A stretch of DNA of 64,000 nucleotides. It comes from SBAX01 sp964646605 (GTDB lineage Bacteria; Planctomycetota; Phycisphaerae; UBA1845). Location: assembly GCA_964646605.1 (NCBI GenBank), contig CAZYEX010000108.1:1-64000 (forward strand), written 5' to 3'. Shown in pieces: positions 50,599 to 59,139 of the stretch. The number at the start of each line of letters is the position of its first letter. Position 1 is the first letter of the stretch. Both the position numbers and the translations under genes were made by a program. The notes under the pieces are model-generated. The model made no database searches. It was given only the letters and a program-made list of their open reading frames with translations, and was not told the DNA's origin.

Positions 50599-51858
50599 CT
50601 AGTTCGGCCCCGTTTCGGCGGTTTTCTCCTGCGGGGCGGTGAGCGGGACCAGTTCCCGCGCGATATAGATGGGGATCGGGTTGACCCCGCCGGTCTGGAT
50701 TCGTTGGGCGGAGGCTCGGACCCCCACCCATTGACCGAGGAACGGACCGACGTCGAGCCCCGAGTCCTGTGCGATTTCCACGTAGCCGATGGTGCGGTCG
50801 TTCTTGTCCGAGGGGTCCACGAGCCGGTATCGCGGCGTGGGGGAATCGGGCGGATAAAGGGCGCTGATGCGCAGCTCGCCCTGAATCTCCACGCCGGTGG
50901 GCGGTGTAAACGGGATCGGCTCGGGGATGAGGTTCCGGGCGGCGAGGAAGTCTCGACGCTTGCTGAGCCCCTTCTCATCGAGCCCGCGGACGCGGTCGAT
51001 CGCTTCGGTCAGGGAGGCCAAGTCGCCGACCTGCACCAGCCGGGCCTTGGCATACTCGCGGGCGAAGTCGTCTTCGGTTTGCCCGGCAATGGGTTCATAG
51101 CGGGCAGCCATGGGGGCGAAGCGCCGTTCGAGGACCGGTTTGGAAAGCTCCGCGCGAGCGGCCACGTCGATCTCTTCCAATTGCCGACGCCACGTGGTTG
51201 TCGCCGCCCCGACCATGGGGGAGGAGAGTTTCCTTGCCGATTCCGCCGCCGAGGAGCTGACCGCGGGCGGGACTCCCACAACGCCCTCCAACGGCTGAGA
51301 TGTGGGCGGTGTGGGGGATTCGGCGCTGGACTCGATGGTCGATCCTCCACGCATCCCCACAAAGTTCTTGTGGATCCAAAGGGTGGCCCCCGCGGGAGGT
51401 TTGATCCTCACGAACCCGTCCGGGTTGCGGCCAAAGATGGTCACCTCGGTTCCCTTGGCGACGAGGGTTTGCACGGTGTACTTGTTCTCGTTGAGCAGGG
51501 AGCCGGCGCGGACGCGGACGTTATCCCCGTTGATCACCCCCGATTGATTGTCGGCGGTGTCCACGAAATCGCCGGAGACCAGGCTGAAGGTCCCGGGCGG
51601 CGGGACGATTTCGTACCACTCGCCGCGCTCGCCGACGACCGACACCTGGTCGCCGGCTTGGAGTTTGCAGATGGTGTAATGGTTGAGACTGTCGCCGCTG
51701 CGGACGTAGACATCGTTGGCGTTGATGGAACCCACGCCGACGACGCCCCGCGTCTCGCCCGCGGATTGACCCATCGCCAGCGCCGGCAAGAACGCCGGCA
51801 AAGCCGCTGCGATGAATACCATCGCGTTTCTTTCGATTCTTTTTCGGTTGATGTGCAT
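50599..51858 (-). CDS. Exported protein with two bacterial SH3 domains
   Basis: 419 residues. Signal peptide MHINRKRIERNAMVFIAAAL onward to ALAMGQ. Two SH3b modules: NANDVYVRSGDSLNHYTICKLQAGDQVSVVGERGEW broken into its usual VRSG/GDQV/GEW blocks (about 46-85), and NGDNVRVRAGSLLNENKYTV (about 108-165). A helical region and a small beta domain (EIQGELRISALYPPD) follow. Probably binds the cell wall or a surface polymer; no catalytic domain is visible. Confidence 0.82.
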   Translation of the reverse strand: MHINRKRIERNAMVFIAAALPAFLPALAMGQSAGETRGVVGVGSINANDVYVRSGDSLNHYTICKLQAGDQVSVVGERGEWYEIVPPPGTFSLVSGDFVDTADNQSGVINGDNVRVRAGSLLNENKYTVQTLVAKGTEVTIFGRNPDGFVRIKPPAGATLWIHKNFVGMRGGSTIESSAESPTPPTSQPLEGVVGVPPAVSSSAAESARKLSSPMVGAATTTWRRQLEEIDVAARAELSKPVLERRFAPMAARYEPIAGQTEDDFAREYAKARLVQVGDLASLTEAIDRVRGLDEKGLSKRRDFLAARNLIPEPIPFTPPTGVEIQGELRISALYPPDSPTPRYRLVDPSDKNDRTIGYVEIAQDSGLDVGPFLGQWVGVRASAQRIQTGGVNPIPIYIARELVPLTAPQEKTAETGPN

Positions 51859-52006
51859 GGTTGGCGATCCTTCGTCCTTGTGGTTCGGTTTTCCCTCCCG
51901 AATACAACGTGCGGTACGCTACCCTCCGCGTCGAAGGATGTCAATCATTTTTTGCGGAACGGACCCATTCAAGACCGCCCTGCGGACCGGGTATACTGCC
52001 CGGTCG

Positions 52007-53443
52007 ATGATGGCTTCCCCACTCACCGCGGTGGATGTGATTTTTCAACCGTTGGACGTGCCCGTCACGGTCGAGGAGGCCTTGTCGGCCTTTTCGACCT
52101 GTGAGCAATGGGTGGCCCTGGAAAGCTCCCTATCCGGCGGGGCGTACGGAGGGTTCACCATTTTGGCCGCCGATCCGGTGATGACCGTGGAACTCGCCGC
52201 GCCGCCGAGGGGCTGTCCGTGGCGGTACCTGAGGGACCGTTTGGACGGTATTAAGGCGCCCATGATTCGATCGACCCCGGTGCCCTTCGCCGGGGGATGG
52301 ATCGGATTTTTCGGTTATGAGCTGGGTGCCGTCTCCGAGGGGGCGGGGAGTGCGAAACCCGACGCCCACCGGATGCCGTCGGCTCGCCTGGGGTTGTTCG
52401 ACACGGCCGCGGTGTACGACCATGAATGCCGGCAGTGGTATACGGTGGCGGTCGAATGGGCGGAAGGGACATTCCTTCACTGCCCATCGGCGTCCCGGCG
52501 GCTTGCAACCCTTAGAGGGCGACTGATCCGGGCCACGGAAGACCCGGTCGTCGATTCGCCGCGCCCCCTGACGACGACGCCGGTTCCCGACATGTCGCAT
52601 GCTTCGTACCTCGCCAACATCGGACGAATCAAACGCTACATCGAGGCCGGTGACGTGTACCAGGTGAACCTCACCCAGCGGTTCGCGGCGCGGACCACGG
52701 CCTCACCGTTCCAGCTCTACCAGCGGTTGCGGAAGACAAGCCCCGCCTCGCACGGAGCGATTTTGGTTTGGCCGGGCGCAGCCGTGATTTCTTCCTCGCC
52801 GGAGCTGTTTTGGGATCTTCGCGGTCGGCGAGTGGTGACGCGTCCCATCAAAGGGACTCGCCCGCGGTCGTCCGATCCGCTGCGGGATCGACGGCTTCGC
52901 GCCGAGTTGGCAGCCAGCGAAAAGGATCGCGCCGAGTTGATCATGATCGTGGATGTGCTCCGCAATGATCTGGGTCGGGTTTGTTCGATGGGCAGCATTC
53001 GCGTGCCGCAGCCGTCGCAGATCGAGGCCTATTCGACCGTCTATCACCAGGTCGCCACCATCGAGGGCGAGTTGAAACCCGAACTGGGTTGGGCGGACCT
53101 TCTGCAAGCCACGTTCCCCGGCGGGTCGATCACCGGGGCCCCGAAAATCCGGGCCATGCAGATCATCGACGAATTGGAGCCGACCGCCCGCGGGGTCTAC
53201 TGTGGGTCGATCGGATGGATCGGCCTTGGCGGCGACGCCTCCTTCAACATCGCCATCCGCACGCTGGTCCAGCGCCGCGACCGCGTGCATCTGTACGCGG
53301 GCGGGGGGATCGTCGCGGACAGCGATCCGGAGGAGGAATACGAAGAGGTTCTGGCGAAACTCAAGGGAATGCTTCTGGCGCTGAACGCCGGTGAGCCTCG
53401 TAAGTCCCATGTGGCCCGACGCCGTACAGTGACAGTATCGTGA
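52007..53443 (+). CDS. pabB: Aminodeoxychorismate synthase component I
   Basis: 478 residues from ATG 52007 (52010 is an alternative). Chorismate-binding fold: GGWIGFFGYELG near the N-terminus, GDVYQVNLTQRF, SSSPELFW, and PIKGTRPR whose Lys marks aminodeoxychorismate synthases instead of anthranilate synthases. ELIMIVDVLRNDLGRV, FPGGSITGAPKIRAM and GGGIVADSDPEEEYEE follow. Its stop overlaps the start of the aminotransferase gene (GTGA), so the two are coupled. Together they should make p-aminobenzoate for folate. pabA is not in the window. Confidence 0.93.
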   Translation: MMASPLTAVDVIFQPLDVPVTVEEALSAFSTCEQWVALESSLSGGAYGGFTILAADPVMTVELAAPPRGCPWRYLRDRLDGIKAPMIRSTPVPFAGGWIGFFGYELGAVSEGAGSAKPDAHRMPSARLGLFDTAAVYDHECRQWYTVAVEWAEGTFLHCPSASRRLATLRGRLIRATEDPVVDSPRPLTTTPVPDMSHASYLANIGRIKRYIEAGDVYQVNLTQRFAARTTASPFQLYQRLRKTSPASHGAILVWPGAAVISSSPELFWDLRGRRVVTRPIKGTRPRSSDPLRDRRLRAELAASEKDRAELIMIVDVLRNDLGRVCSMGSIRVPQPSQIEAYSTVYHQVATIEGELKPELGWADLLQATFPGGSITGAPKIRAMQIIDELEPTARGVYCGSIGWIGLGGDASFNIAIRTLVQRRDRVHLYAGGGIVADSDPEEEYEEVLAKLKGMLLALNAGEPRKSHVARRRTVTVS

Positions 53444-54306
53444 CACCCACCATCTACTTCAACGGCGCTTTCGTCGCACCGCAAGAGGCGGCCGTGAATG
53501 TCTCCGACGGCGGCTTCCTTCACGGGGCGGGTTTGTTTGAAACGCTCCGTGCGCAGGCGGGGCGCATCTTTCGCCTCGAATCCCATCTGGAGCGCCTGCG
53601 GCGTTCGGCGGCGCGACTCCTCGTGCCTCTGAAGCGCGACGACCTTCCTTCGGCCGACGTTTTTCATGAACTCCTGGAACGAAACGGGCTGCCGCAGGCC
53701 CGCGTACGTCTGACCGTCACCGCCGGTTCCATGCGCGACGAGACCGAGAACGAAGAAGGCCATCTGACCGTCTGTGTGACCGCCACGGAACTGTCGCCTT
53801 ACCCGGCGGGGCACTATGAACGGGGGGTGCAGGTGGCGGTGTGCGATTTTCGGCAATCGAGCAGCGACCCCGTGGCGGGGCATAAGACCACGTCCTACCT
53901 TCCCCGCCTTCTCGGTCTGCGAACCGCACACGCCAAGCGATGCGTGGAGGCCATCTGGTTCACCACCCAGAACCGCCTCGCCGAGGGGTCGATTTCCAAC
54001 GTGTTTGTTGTACGAGACGGATGCCTGAAGACCCCACCCCTGGACACGCCGGTGCTTCCGGGGATCACCCGCGGCGTGGTCCTGGAGTTGGCGGAGGCCG
54101 CGGACGAGCCCGTCGAGCAAACGTTGCTCGGCGTCCACGACCTGCTCGATGCCGACGAAGTGTTTCTGACCAACGCGGTCATGCAGGTCATGCCCGTGAT
54201 CCGCGTCGAGCGCCACGACATCGCCGACGCCAAGGTCGGAGTGATCACCCGCCGCTTCCGCGAGGCGTATCTGGATTTGGTGAATGAGGAGTGTGGAACG
54301 CCATGA
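53440..54306 (+). CDS. pabC: Class IV aminotransferase, likely aminodeoxychorismate lyase
   Basis: 288 residues from a GTG that overlaps the pabB stop. Fold-type IV PLP features: VSDGGFLHGAGLFETLRA, the PLP Lys in AGHKTTSYLPRL, AEGSISNVFVV, and LPGITRGVVLELA. D-amino acid or branched-chain aminotransferases share these, but the coupling to pabB argues for 4-amino-4-deoxychorismate lyase. It overlaps the next gene through ATGA. Confidence 0.85.
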   Translation: MTPTIYFNGAFVAPQEAAVNVSDGGFLHGAGLFETLRAQAGRIFRLESHLERLRRSAARLLVPLKRDDLPSADVFHELLERNGLPQARVRLTVTAGSMRDETENEEGHLTVCVTATELSPYPAGHYERGVQVAVCDFRQSSSDPVAGHKTTSYLPRLLGLRTAHAKRCVEAIWFTTQNRLAEGSISNVFVVRDGCLKTPPLDTPVLPGITRGVVLELAEAADEPVEQTLLGVHDLLDADEVFLTNAVMQVMPVIRVERHDIADAKVGVITRRFREAYLDLVNEECGTP

Positions 54307-55442
54307 ACCAAGATCGACCCTCCCGAGGCGGTCGGCGGACCCGGACCGTTTGTGACGTCTGCAAAGCCATGGAGCGGATCGCGCCGCTCAAGCTGGCCCA
54401 GGAGTGGGACAACGTGGGGCTGATCGCGGGCGACGCGCAGAGCCCCGTCCGACGACTCTTGCTGACCATCGACCTCTCGGGGCCGGTCGTGCAGGAGGCC
54501 GTCGAACGTCGTTGCGAAATGGTCATCGCTTACCATCCGCCGATCTTCAAGCCGATTCGCTCCTTGCGGGCGTCGAGTTCGGGCATGGAGGCGTTGGTGT
54601 TTCGATGCATTCGCGCCGGCCTATCTGTGTATTCGCCGCACACCGCCCTCGATGCGGCCGAGGGCGGGACCAACGACGTGTTGGCACGGTTGTGCGGGCT
54701 GACCCGAACCGAGCCGATCGAATTCGTGGACGATCCCCGTGGAGCACAGTGCAAGTTCGTGGTCTTCGTGCCGGCGGAGCACGTGGAAAAAGTATCCGAC
54801 GCGATCTTCACCGCCGGGGCCGGGCACATCGGCGACTACAGCCGTTGCAGCTTTCGCATCCCCGGCGAAGGGACGTTCCTGGGCGGAAAAACGACGAACC
54901 CGCGCGTCGGACAGCGTGGACGCGTGGCGGCGGTCAAGGAGATTCGCGTCGAGGCCGTGGTATTCGTGCGGGACCTTCCGGCCGTCGTGGCGGCGATGGG
55001 CGGTGCCCATCCCTACGAGGAACCGGCCTTCGACATCTATTCGCTACGCGGTGCCCCGGTCCGAGGGATCGGTCGGATCGGACGGTTCGAGAAGCCAAAG
55101 ACATTGTCGGCGCTGGCTCGCGCGCTCCGCACCGCGGTGAAGGTGGACCGCGTGCAGGTCGTGGGCGATGCTGGACAGAGGATCGAACAGGCCGTAGTCG
55201 TCGCCGGGGCGGCGGGCGATCTTCCGTTCCGCGTGCCCCTGGGCCCGCGGCACGTCATCGTCACCGGCGAAATCCGTCACCACGACGCCCTCACCATCCG
55301 CCGGATCGGATGCGCCGCGCTCGCCCTCGGCCACTGGGCGAGCGAACGGCCCGCGCTGACCCCGCTGAGGGCGAGGCTCCATGAACTTCTCAACGTGAGC
55401 GTAACCGTCAGCGCCGCGGACGCCGATCCGTTTGGCGGGTAG
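54303..55442 (+). CDS. Nif3-like dinuclear metal centre protein
   Basis: 379 residues from ATG 54303, overlapping the pabC-like stop. Metal-site motifs WDNVGLIAGD, YHPPIFK, SPHTALDAAEGGTND and the C-terminal GEIRHHDAL/HWASERPAL define the family. The middle (about 140-250) holds the extra CutA-like domain with GAHPYEEPAFDIY. Often annotated as GTP cyclohydrolase I type 2, a function that is not proven. Third member of the translationally coupled pab cluster. Confidence 0.92.
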   Translation: MNQDRPSRGGRRTRTVCDVCKAMERIAPLKLAQEWDNVGLIAGDAQSPVRRLLLTIDLSGPVVQEAVERRCEMVIAYHPPIFKPIRSLRASSSGMEALVFRCIRAGLSVYSPHTALDAAEGGTNDVLARLCGLTRTEPIEFVDDPRGAQCKFVVFVPAEHVEKVSDAIFTAGAGHIGDYSRCSFRIPGEGTFLGGKTTNPRVGQRGRVAAVKEIRVEAVVFVRDLPAVVAAMGGAHPYEEPAFDIYSLRGAPVRGIGRIGRFEKPKTLSALARALRTAVKVDRVQVVGDAGQRIEQAVVVAGAAGDLPFRVPLGPRHVIVTGEIRHHDALTIRRIGCAALALGHWASERPALTPLRARLHELLNVSVTVSAADADPFGG

Positions 55443-55465
55443 CTGTTTGATGCGCGTTGCGCCGT

Positions 55466-55750
55466 CTACGGGCAAACGTCGGTGATTGTGCCCAGTGGCT
55501 GGAGATCGTCACAAGCCCCAGGGACGGTACAGGCCGGATCCACACAGAAGTCGCCGACCTCCGCGTTGTTCACTTCGAAGTCGCCGGGGGCGCAATTGGC
55601 GAGGACGGTCCCGCAGGGATCGAAATACCGCGTCACGGCGATCAGCCGATCATCGCAGGACCCGATGAATCCCGGAACGGCCGCGCCGCTGGAAAGAAGG
55701 GCCAGGAATCGGAAACATCGACGCTTGACGTTCCTAGGTCGAAGGCTCAT
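55466..55750 (-). CDS. Small Cys-containing secreted protein
   Basis: 94 residues. N-terminal Arg/Lys patch and hydrophobic stretch (FLALLSSGAAVPGFIGSC) resembling a signal peptide, possibly a lipoprotein. The mature part has about seven Cys (DPCGTV, NCAPGDF, DFCVDPACTVPGACDD) and ends TDVCP. It is similar in plan to the next gene, whose end reads TDCPSGP. Function unknown. Confidence 0.62.
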   Translation of the reverse strand: MSLRPRNVKRRCFRFLALLSSGAAVPGFIGSCDDRLIAVTRYFDPCGTVLANCAPGDFEVNNAEVGDFCVDPACTVPGACDDLQPLGTITDVCP

Positions 55751-55817
55751 TCTAGCTCATCCTCAATGAAACCACAGTACGCGGTCGGTCACACCGGAAC
55801 GCGCAGTGCATCGGCGG

Positions 55818-56081
55818 TCACGGGCCACTGGGGCAATCGGTAAACAGCGGCAGTTGTGAATCCCCCTCGACGGTCTGGTTTCCACTGCCGATACCACTGC
55901 AGGGGTCGATCGTTCCGCCCAGAATGCCGTTCTGGCAGTCGAAGATAAAGCAGAGATCGGCGGTGACCAGGGCGCTTTGCCCCGCGAAACTACTGCAGCT
56001 TGTGCCGGGACCGGCCATCAAGTACCCGGCAGAGCCGAGAAGCGTCAACGCCGAGATCACCTTCCGCCCGCGTTTATGCAT
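55818..56081 (-). CDS. Small Cys-containing secreted protein
   Basis: 87 residues from the ATG at 56079-56081 (GGAAGGA upstream). Signal peptide ISALTLLGSAGYLMAGPG, then six Cys (TSCSSF, LCFIFDCQNG, DPCSG, DCPSGP). Likely a diverged paralogue of the neighbour at 55466-55750, in tandem with it. Function unknown. The 245 nt before mtnA's 3' end show no other gene. Confidence 0.62.
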   Translation of the reverse strand: MHKRGRKVISALTLLGSAGYLMAGPGTSCSSFAGQSALVTADLCFIFDCQNGILGGTIDPCSGIGSGNQTVEGDSQLPLFTDCPSGP

Positions 56082-56326
56082 TGTCGAGGTCCTTCCAGCC
56101 GCCAACCGAGGTCAACCGACGCCGACATTGGCCGCACCGCCACCGACGCTCCACCGAACCACTCGGAGCATAGGGGCTGCGGCGGCGGTTCGCAAGTCGC
56201 CGCAAACCACCGACGCCTCACGATTTTCTCGGAACCGACGTGTCCAGACAAGTCGGGCAGGCGTCGATTTTCCGGGGATTCCCATGGAGCCGTGCCCCAC
56301 CCGCGTGGCCGGGGACGCGATCGAGG

Positions 56327-57433
56327 TCACGGGACGCCCAGAGCTTCACAGATGCGGGCGGCGCTTACGGGCTGGATAATCCCTCGTTCGGTGATGAGTC
56401 CCTGGATGAGTTCCGCGGGGGTCACGTCGAAGGCCGGGCAATAGCAGGCTACGTCGGCGGGGGCCGTCGGCGTGCCGAACCCGCGACGGACCTCCTCGGG
56501 GCTTCGTTCTTCGATGGGGATCCGGGAACCGTCAGGGAGGGAAAGGTCGAACGTGCTGCTCGGGGCGGCGACGTAGAAGGGGACGCCGTGAGCCCGCGCC
56601 AGGACGGCCAGCCCATAGGTGCCGATCTTGTTGGCCGTGTCCCCGTTGGCCGCGATGCGATCGGCCCCGGTGATGACCAGATCGACCCGCCCCGATTTCA
56701 TCAACGACGCGGCCATGCTGTCGCAAAGAAGCGTGACGTCGATCCCGGCGCGACCCAGCTCCCACGCCGTCAGCCGCGAGCCTTGCAGCAAAGGCCTGGT
56801 TTCTCCAGCAAAAACGTGGAAATGGCGACCCTGCTCGTGAGCCGCGTAGAGCGGGGCCAAGGCGGTTCCGTAGTATGCGGTCGCCAGACTCCCCGCGTTG
56901 CAGTGGGTCAGAATCCCCATCCCCGGCTTGACGAGGGCTTCCCCGTGGCGACCGATGGACCGGCACATGGCCTCGTCCTCGTCGCGGATGCGCTTCGCTT
57001 CATCGAGCAAGACTTGTTTGATCGCCGCCGCATCGGTCAAGGGCGTCGAGCGGGCGTAGGCGTGCATTCGATCTAGCGCCCACTGGAGGTTGACCGCCGT
57101 CGGACGAGAAGTGCCAAGATACTGACACACTGCGCTCAGCCTATCGAGCAAACCCCCCCGATCCGTCCCGGCGTGGTCGCGGATGCCGAGCACCGCCCCC
57201 ATCGCCGCGGCGATGCCGATCGCCGGCGCCCCCCGGACCCGCAACTGACGGATAGCCTCCCACATGGCCTCAACTTTGCGGCATTCGACGATGCGCAGCT
57301 CCCCCGGCAGCAGCGTCTGGTCGACCAGGGCGACGTGCCCATCCAACCCGCCGATCCATTCGATCGTTCTTGGCAAGTCCCCGAGGCTCAAGGTCACATT
57401 CCCACAGGTCCGCGGCAGTTCACCGAAAGTCAT
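56327..57433 (-). CDS. mtnA: S-methyl-5-thioribose-1-phosphate isomerase
   Basis: 368 residues from the ATG at 57431-57433 (the frame is open further up, but the family begins near IEWIGGLDGHVALVDQTLLPG). RVRGAPAIGIAAAMG, the catalytic Cys in ILTHCNAGSLAT, the catalytic Asp in VITGADRIAANGDTANKIGTY, and PFYVAAPSSTFD are all present. It converts MTR-1-P to MTRu-1-P in methionine salvage. No other mtn gene is adjacent. Confidence 0.95.
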   Translation of the reverse strand: MTFGELPRTCGNVTLSLGDLPRTIEWIGGLDGHVALVDQTLLPGELRIVECRKVEAMWEAIRQLRVRGAPAIGIAAAMGAVLGIRDHAGTDRGGLLDRLSAVCQYLGTSRPTAVNLQWALDRMHAYARSTPLTDAAAIKQVLLDEAKRIRDEDEAMCRSIGRHGEALVKPGMGILTHCNAGSLATAYYGTALAPLYAAHEQGRHFHVFAGETRPLLQGSRLTAWELGRAGIDVTLLCDSMAASLMKSGRVDLVITGADRIAANGDTANKIGTYGLAVLARAHGVPFYVAAPSSTFDLSLPDGSRIPIEERSPEEVRRGFGTPTAPADVACYCPAFDVTPAELIQGLITERGIIQPVSAARICEALGVP

Positions 57434-57561
57434 CCGAAGCTTAGCGGGGTCGGGGTTGACATAGAAACCCAGCCATGTTCCGCGCAGCGGAATCGACCAC
57501 AAAACACTAATTGCCGCCACACTGCAATACACATTTAGACATATTGTACAGAACATAATTC

Positions 57562-57590
57562 TTGACAAGCTGCGATTCATGTAGTATTAG
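57562..57590 (+). promoter_or_regulatory. sigma70-like promoter of the Lrp-type regulator
   Basis: TTGACA (57562-57567), 17 nt spacer, TATTAG (57585-57590), within an A/T-rich patch that starts near 57520. It contains TTGTACA and ATTTAGACATA, possible regulator binding sequence. A GAGGAG follows 9 nt before the chosen ATG. Confidence 0.65.
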
Positions 57591-57618
57591 TTCTGAAATA
57601 AGTGAGGAGATGAGAACG

Positions 57619-58095
57619 ATGGACAGGATTGACCGTGAAATATTGAAGATGTTACAGGCCGACGGGCGGGTGGCAAATGCCGAAATCGCCCGTCGGGTGG
57701 AGATGGCCCCTTCCGCGGTCTTGGAGCGAATTCGCAAGCTGGAAGATCGCGGCCTGATTCTTGGATACTACGCGCGTCTTGATCCCAGACTCCTGGGACA
57801 GGGGTTGCTTGCCTACGTCCTGGTTCGCTCGGACGGCGGCGCTTGGCAGGCAGACACTGCCGTACAGCTTTCGAATCTGCCCGAGGTGCAGGAGGTCCAT
57901 CATATCGCGGGGGAGGACTGCTTTTTGGTCAAGGTGCGGACCAAAGATACGGCCAGCCTGGGCGAGCTCCTCCGCGAGCGGGTCGGTTCGCTGCCCAACG
58001 TTCGCAACACTCGAACGACCATTGTTTTGGAAACCGTGAAGGAAACGCTGGACATCGCCGTGGCCCTGCCGGTCGCGGAAGAGGTTCTGGCATGA
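57619..58095 (+). CDS. Lrp/AsnC family transcriptional regulator
   Basis: 158 residues from ATG 57619 (GAGGAG 9 nt upstream; the ATG at 57610 overlaps that site). N-terminal HTH: MDRIDREILKMLQADGRVANAEIARRV and SAVLERIRKLEDRGLI in family blocks. The C-terminal RAM/AsnC effector domain has EVQEVHHIAGEDCFLVKVRTKD. It overlaps the EamA gene by 4 nt (ATGA), so it probably regulates that exporter in response to an amino acid. Confidence 0.93.
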   Translation: MDRIDREILKMLQADGRVANAEIARRVEMAPSAVLERIRKLEDRGLILGYYARLDPRLLGQGLLAYVLVRSDGGAWQADTAVQLSNLPEVQEVHHIAGEDCFLVKVRTKDTASLGELLRERVGSLPNVRNTRTTIVLETVKETLDIAVALPVAEEVLA

Positions 58096-59090
58096 GCGCT
58101 CGACCGAGCGCCGCGCCTTCGCGGCTAGGGGTGATGGCTGCCTTCGCAGCCGTCTACGTGATCTGGGGATCGACCTACCTGGCGATCCGCTTCGCGCTGG
58201 AGACGATCCCGCCGTTGCTCATGGCGGGGATGCGTCACCTGCTCGCGGGGACGATCCTCTACACGTTGGTTCGTTGCACGGGATGCCCGCGTCCATCGAT
58301 GGTCCAGTGGCGTTCGGCGCTGGTGATCGGCACGATGCTCCTGCTGGTCGGCAACGGGGGCGTCTGTTGGGCGGAACAAACCGTCCCCTCCGGCCTTACG
58401 GCACTCTTTGTGACCACCGTTCCCGTTTGGCTGGTGATGCTGAATTGGCTGCGCCGCGACGGGGCCCGGCCGGGTTGGGTCGAAGTCGCGGGCGTAACCA
58501 TGGGCCTGCTGGGGGTCGGCGTGCTCATGGGGGGCGCAGGATTGGTGGGCGGCGAACCCGTAAACCTGGTCGGCGCTTTGGTCCTGATGGTGGCGTCGCT
58601 CTCGTGGGCGTGGGGATCCATTTATTCACGTCACGCGCCGTTGCCGGCGTCGCCGCTCTGTTCCACGGCCATGCAGATGCTGTGCGGCGGGGTCATGTTG
58701 CTGATGACGGGACTGCTCTGGGGCGAGGGTTCGAGGTTCGCATGGGAGCAGATCTCCTTGCGCTCGGCGCTCTCGGTGGGATACCTGACCGTCTTCGGGT
58801 CTCTGGTGGCATTCAGCGCCTACGTTTGGCTGCTGCAGGTCTCGACTCCGGCGATGGTGGGAACCTACGCCTTCGTGAACCCCGTGGTGGCGGTATTGTT
58901 GGGCTATTTCTTCGGCGGCGAACCGCTGTCGGCTCGGACGATGATCGCGGCGGTGATTATCGTCACGGCCGTCGTATTGATTACCGTGCATGCCAAACGT
59001 GCCGCGAAAGGAAAGAACCTTCCCGCGGAGCCCGAATCGGCACTGGCCGGCAACGTTCGCACCTCGCGGCGCGAGTTTTGCGAGGCGTAG
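58092..59090 (+). CDS. EamA family (DMT superfamily) transporter
   Basis: 332 residues. Ten hydrophobic segments in two EamA halves: VYVIWGSTYLAIRFALETIPP and PLLMAGMRHLLAG in the first, LVGALVLMVASLSWAWGSIY and VGTYAFVNPVVAVLLGYFF in the second. YedA/RhtA-like relatives export amino acids or other metabolites. ATGA overlap with the Lrp-type gene, which suggests substrate-sensing control. The last 30 residues are a cytoplasmic tail. Confidence 0.92.
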   Translation: MSARPSAAPSRLGVMAAFAAVYVIWGSTYLAIRFALETIPPLLMAGMRHLLAGTILYTLVRCTGCPRPSMVQWRSALVIGTMLLLVGNGGVCWAEQTVPSGLTALFVTTVPVWLVMLNWLRRDGARPGWVEVAGVTMGLLGVGVLMGGAGLVGGEPVNLVGALVLMVASLSWAWGSIYSRHAPLPASPLCSTAMQMLCGGVMLLMTGLLWGEGSRFAWEQISLRSALSVGYLTVFGSLVAFSAYVWLLQVSTPAMVGTYAFVNPVVAVLLGYFFGGEPLSARTMIAAVIIVTAVVLITVHAKRAAKGKNLPAEPESALAGNVRTSRREFCEA

Positions 59091-59139
59091 GTTCCAATGA
59101 ATCGTTGGCCGACTCTTACACTCGACGGAGGCTAGAGTG

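Noticed and set aside
57444..57490. TTGACA on the plus strand inside the mtnA upstream part as a promoter.
   Set aside because: There is no -10 match at a usable distance, and the stronger TTGACA at 57562 has an excellent one.
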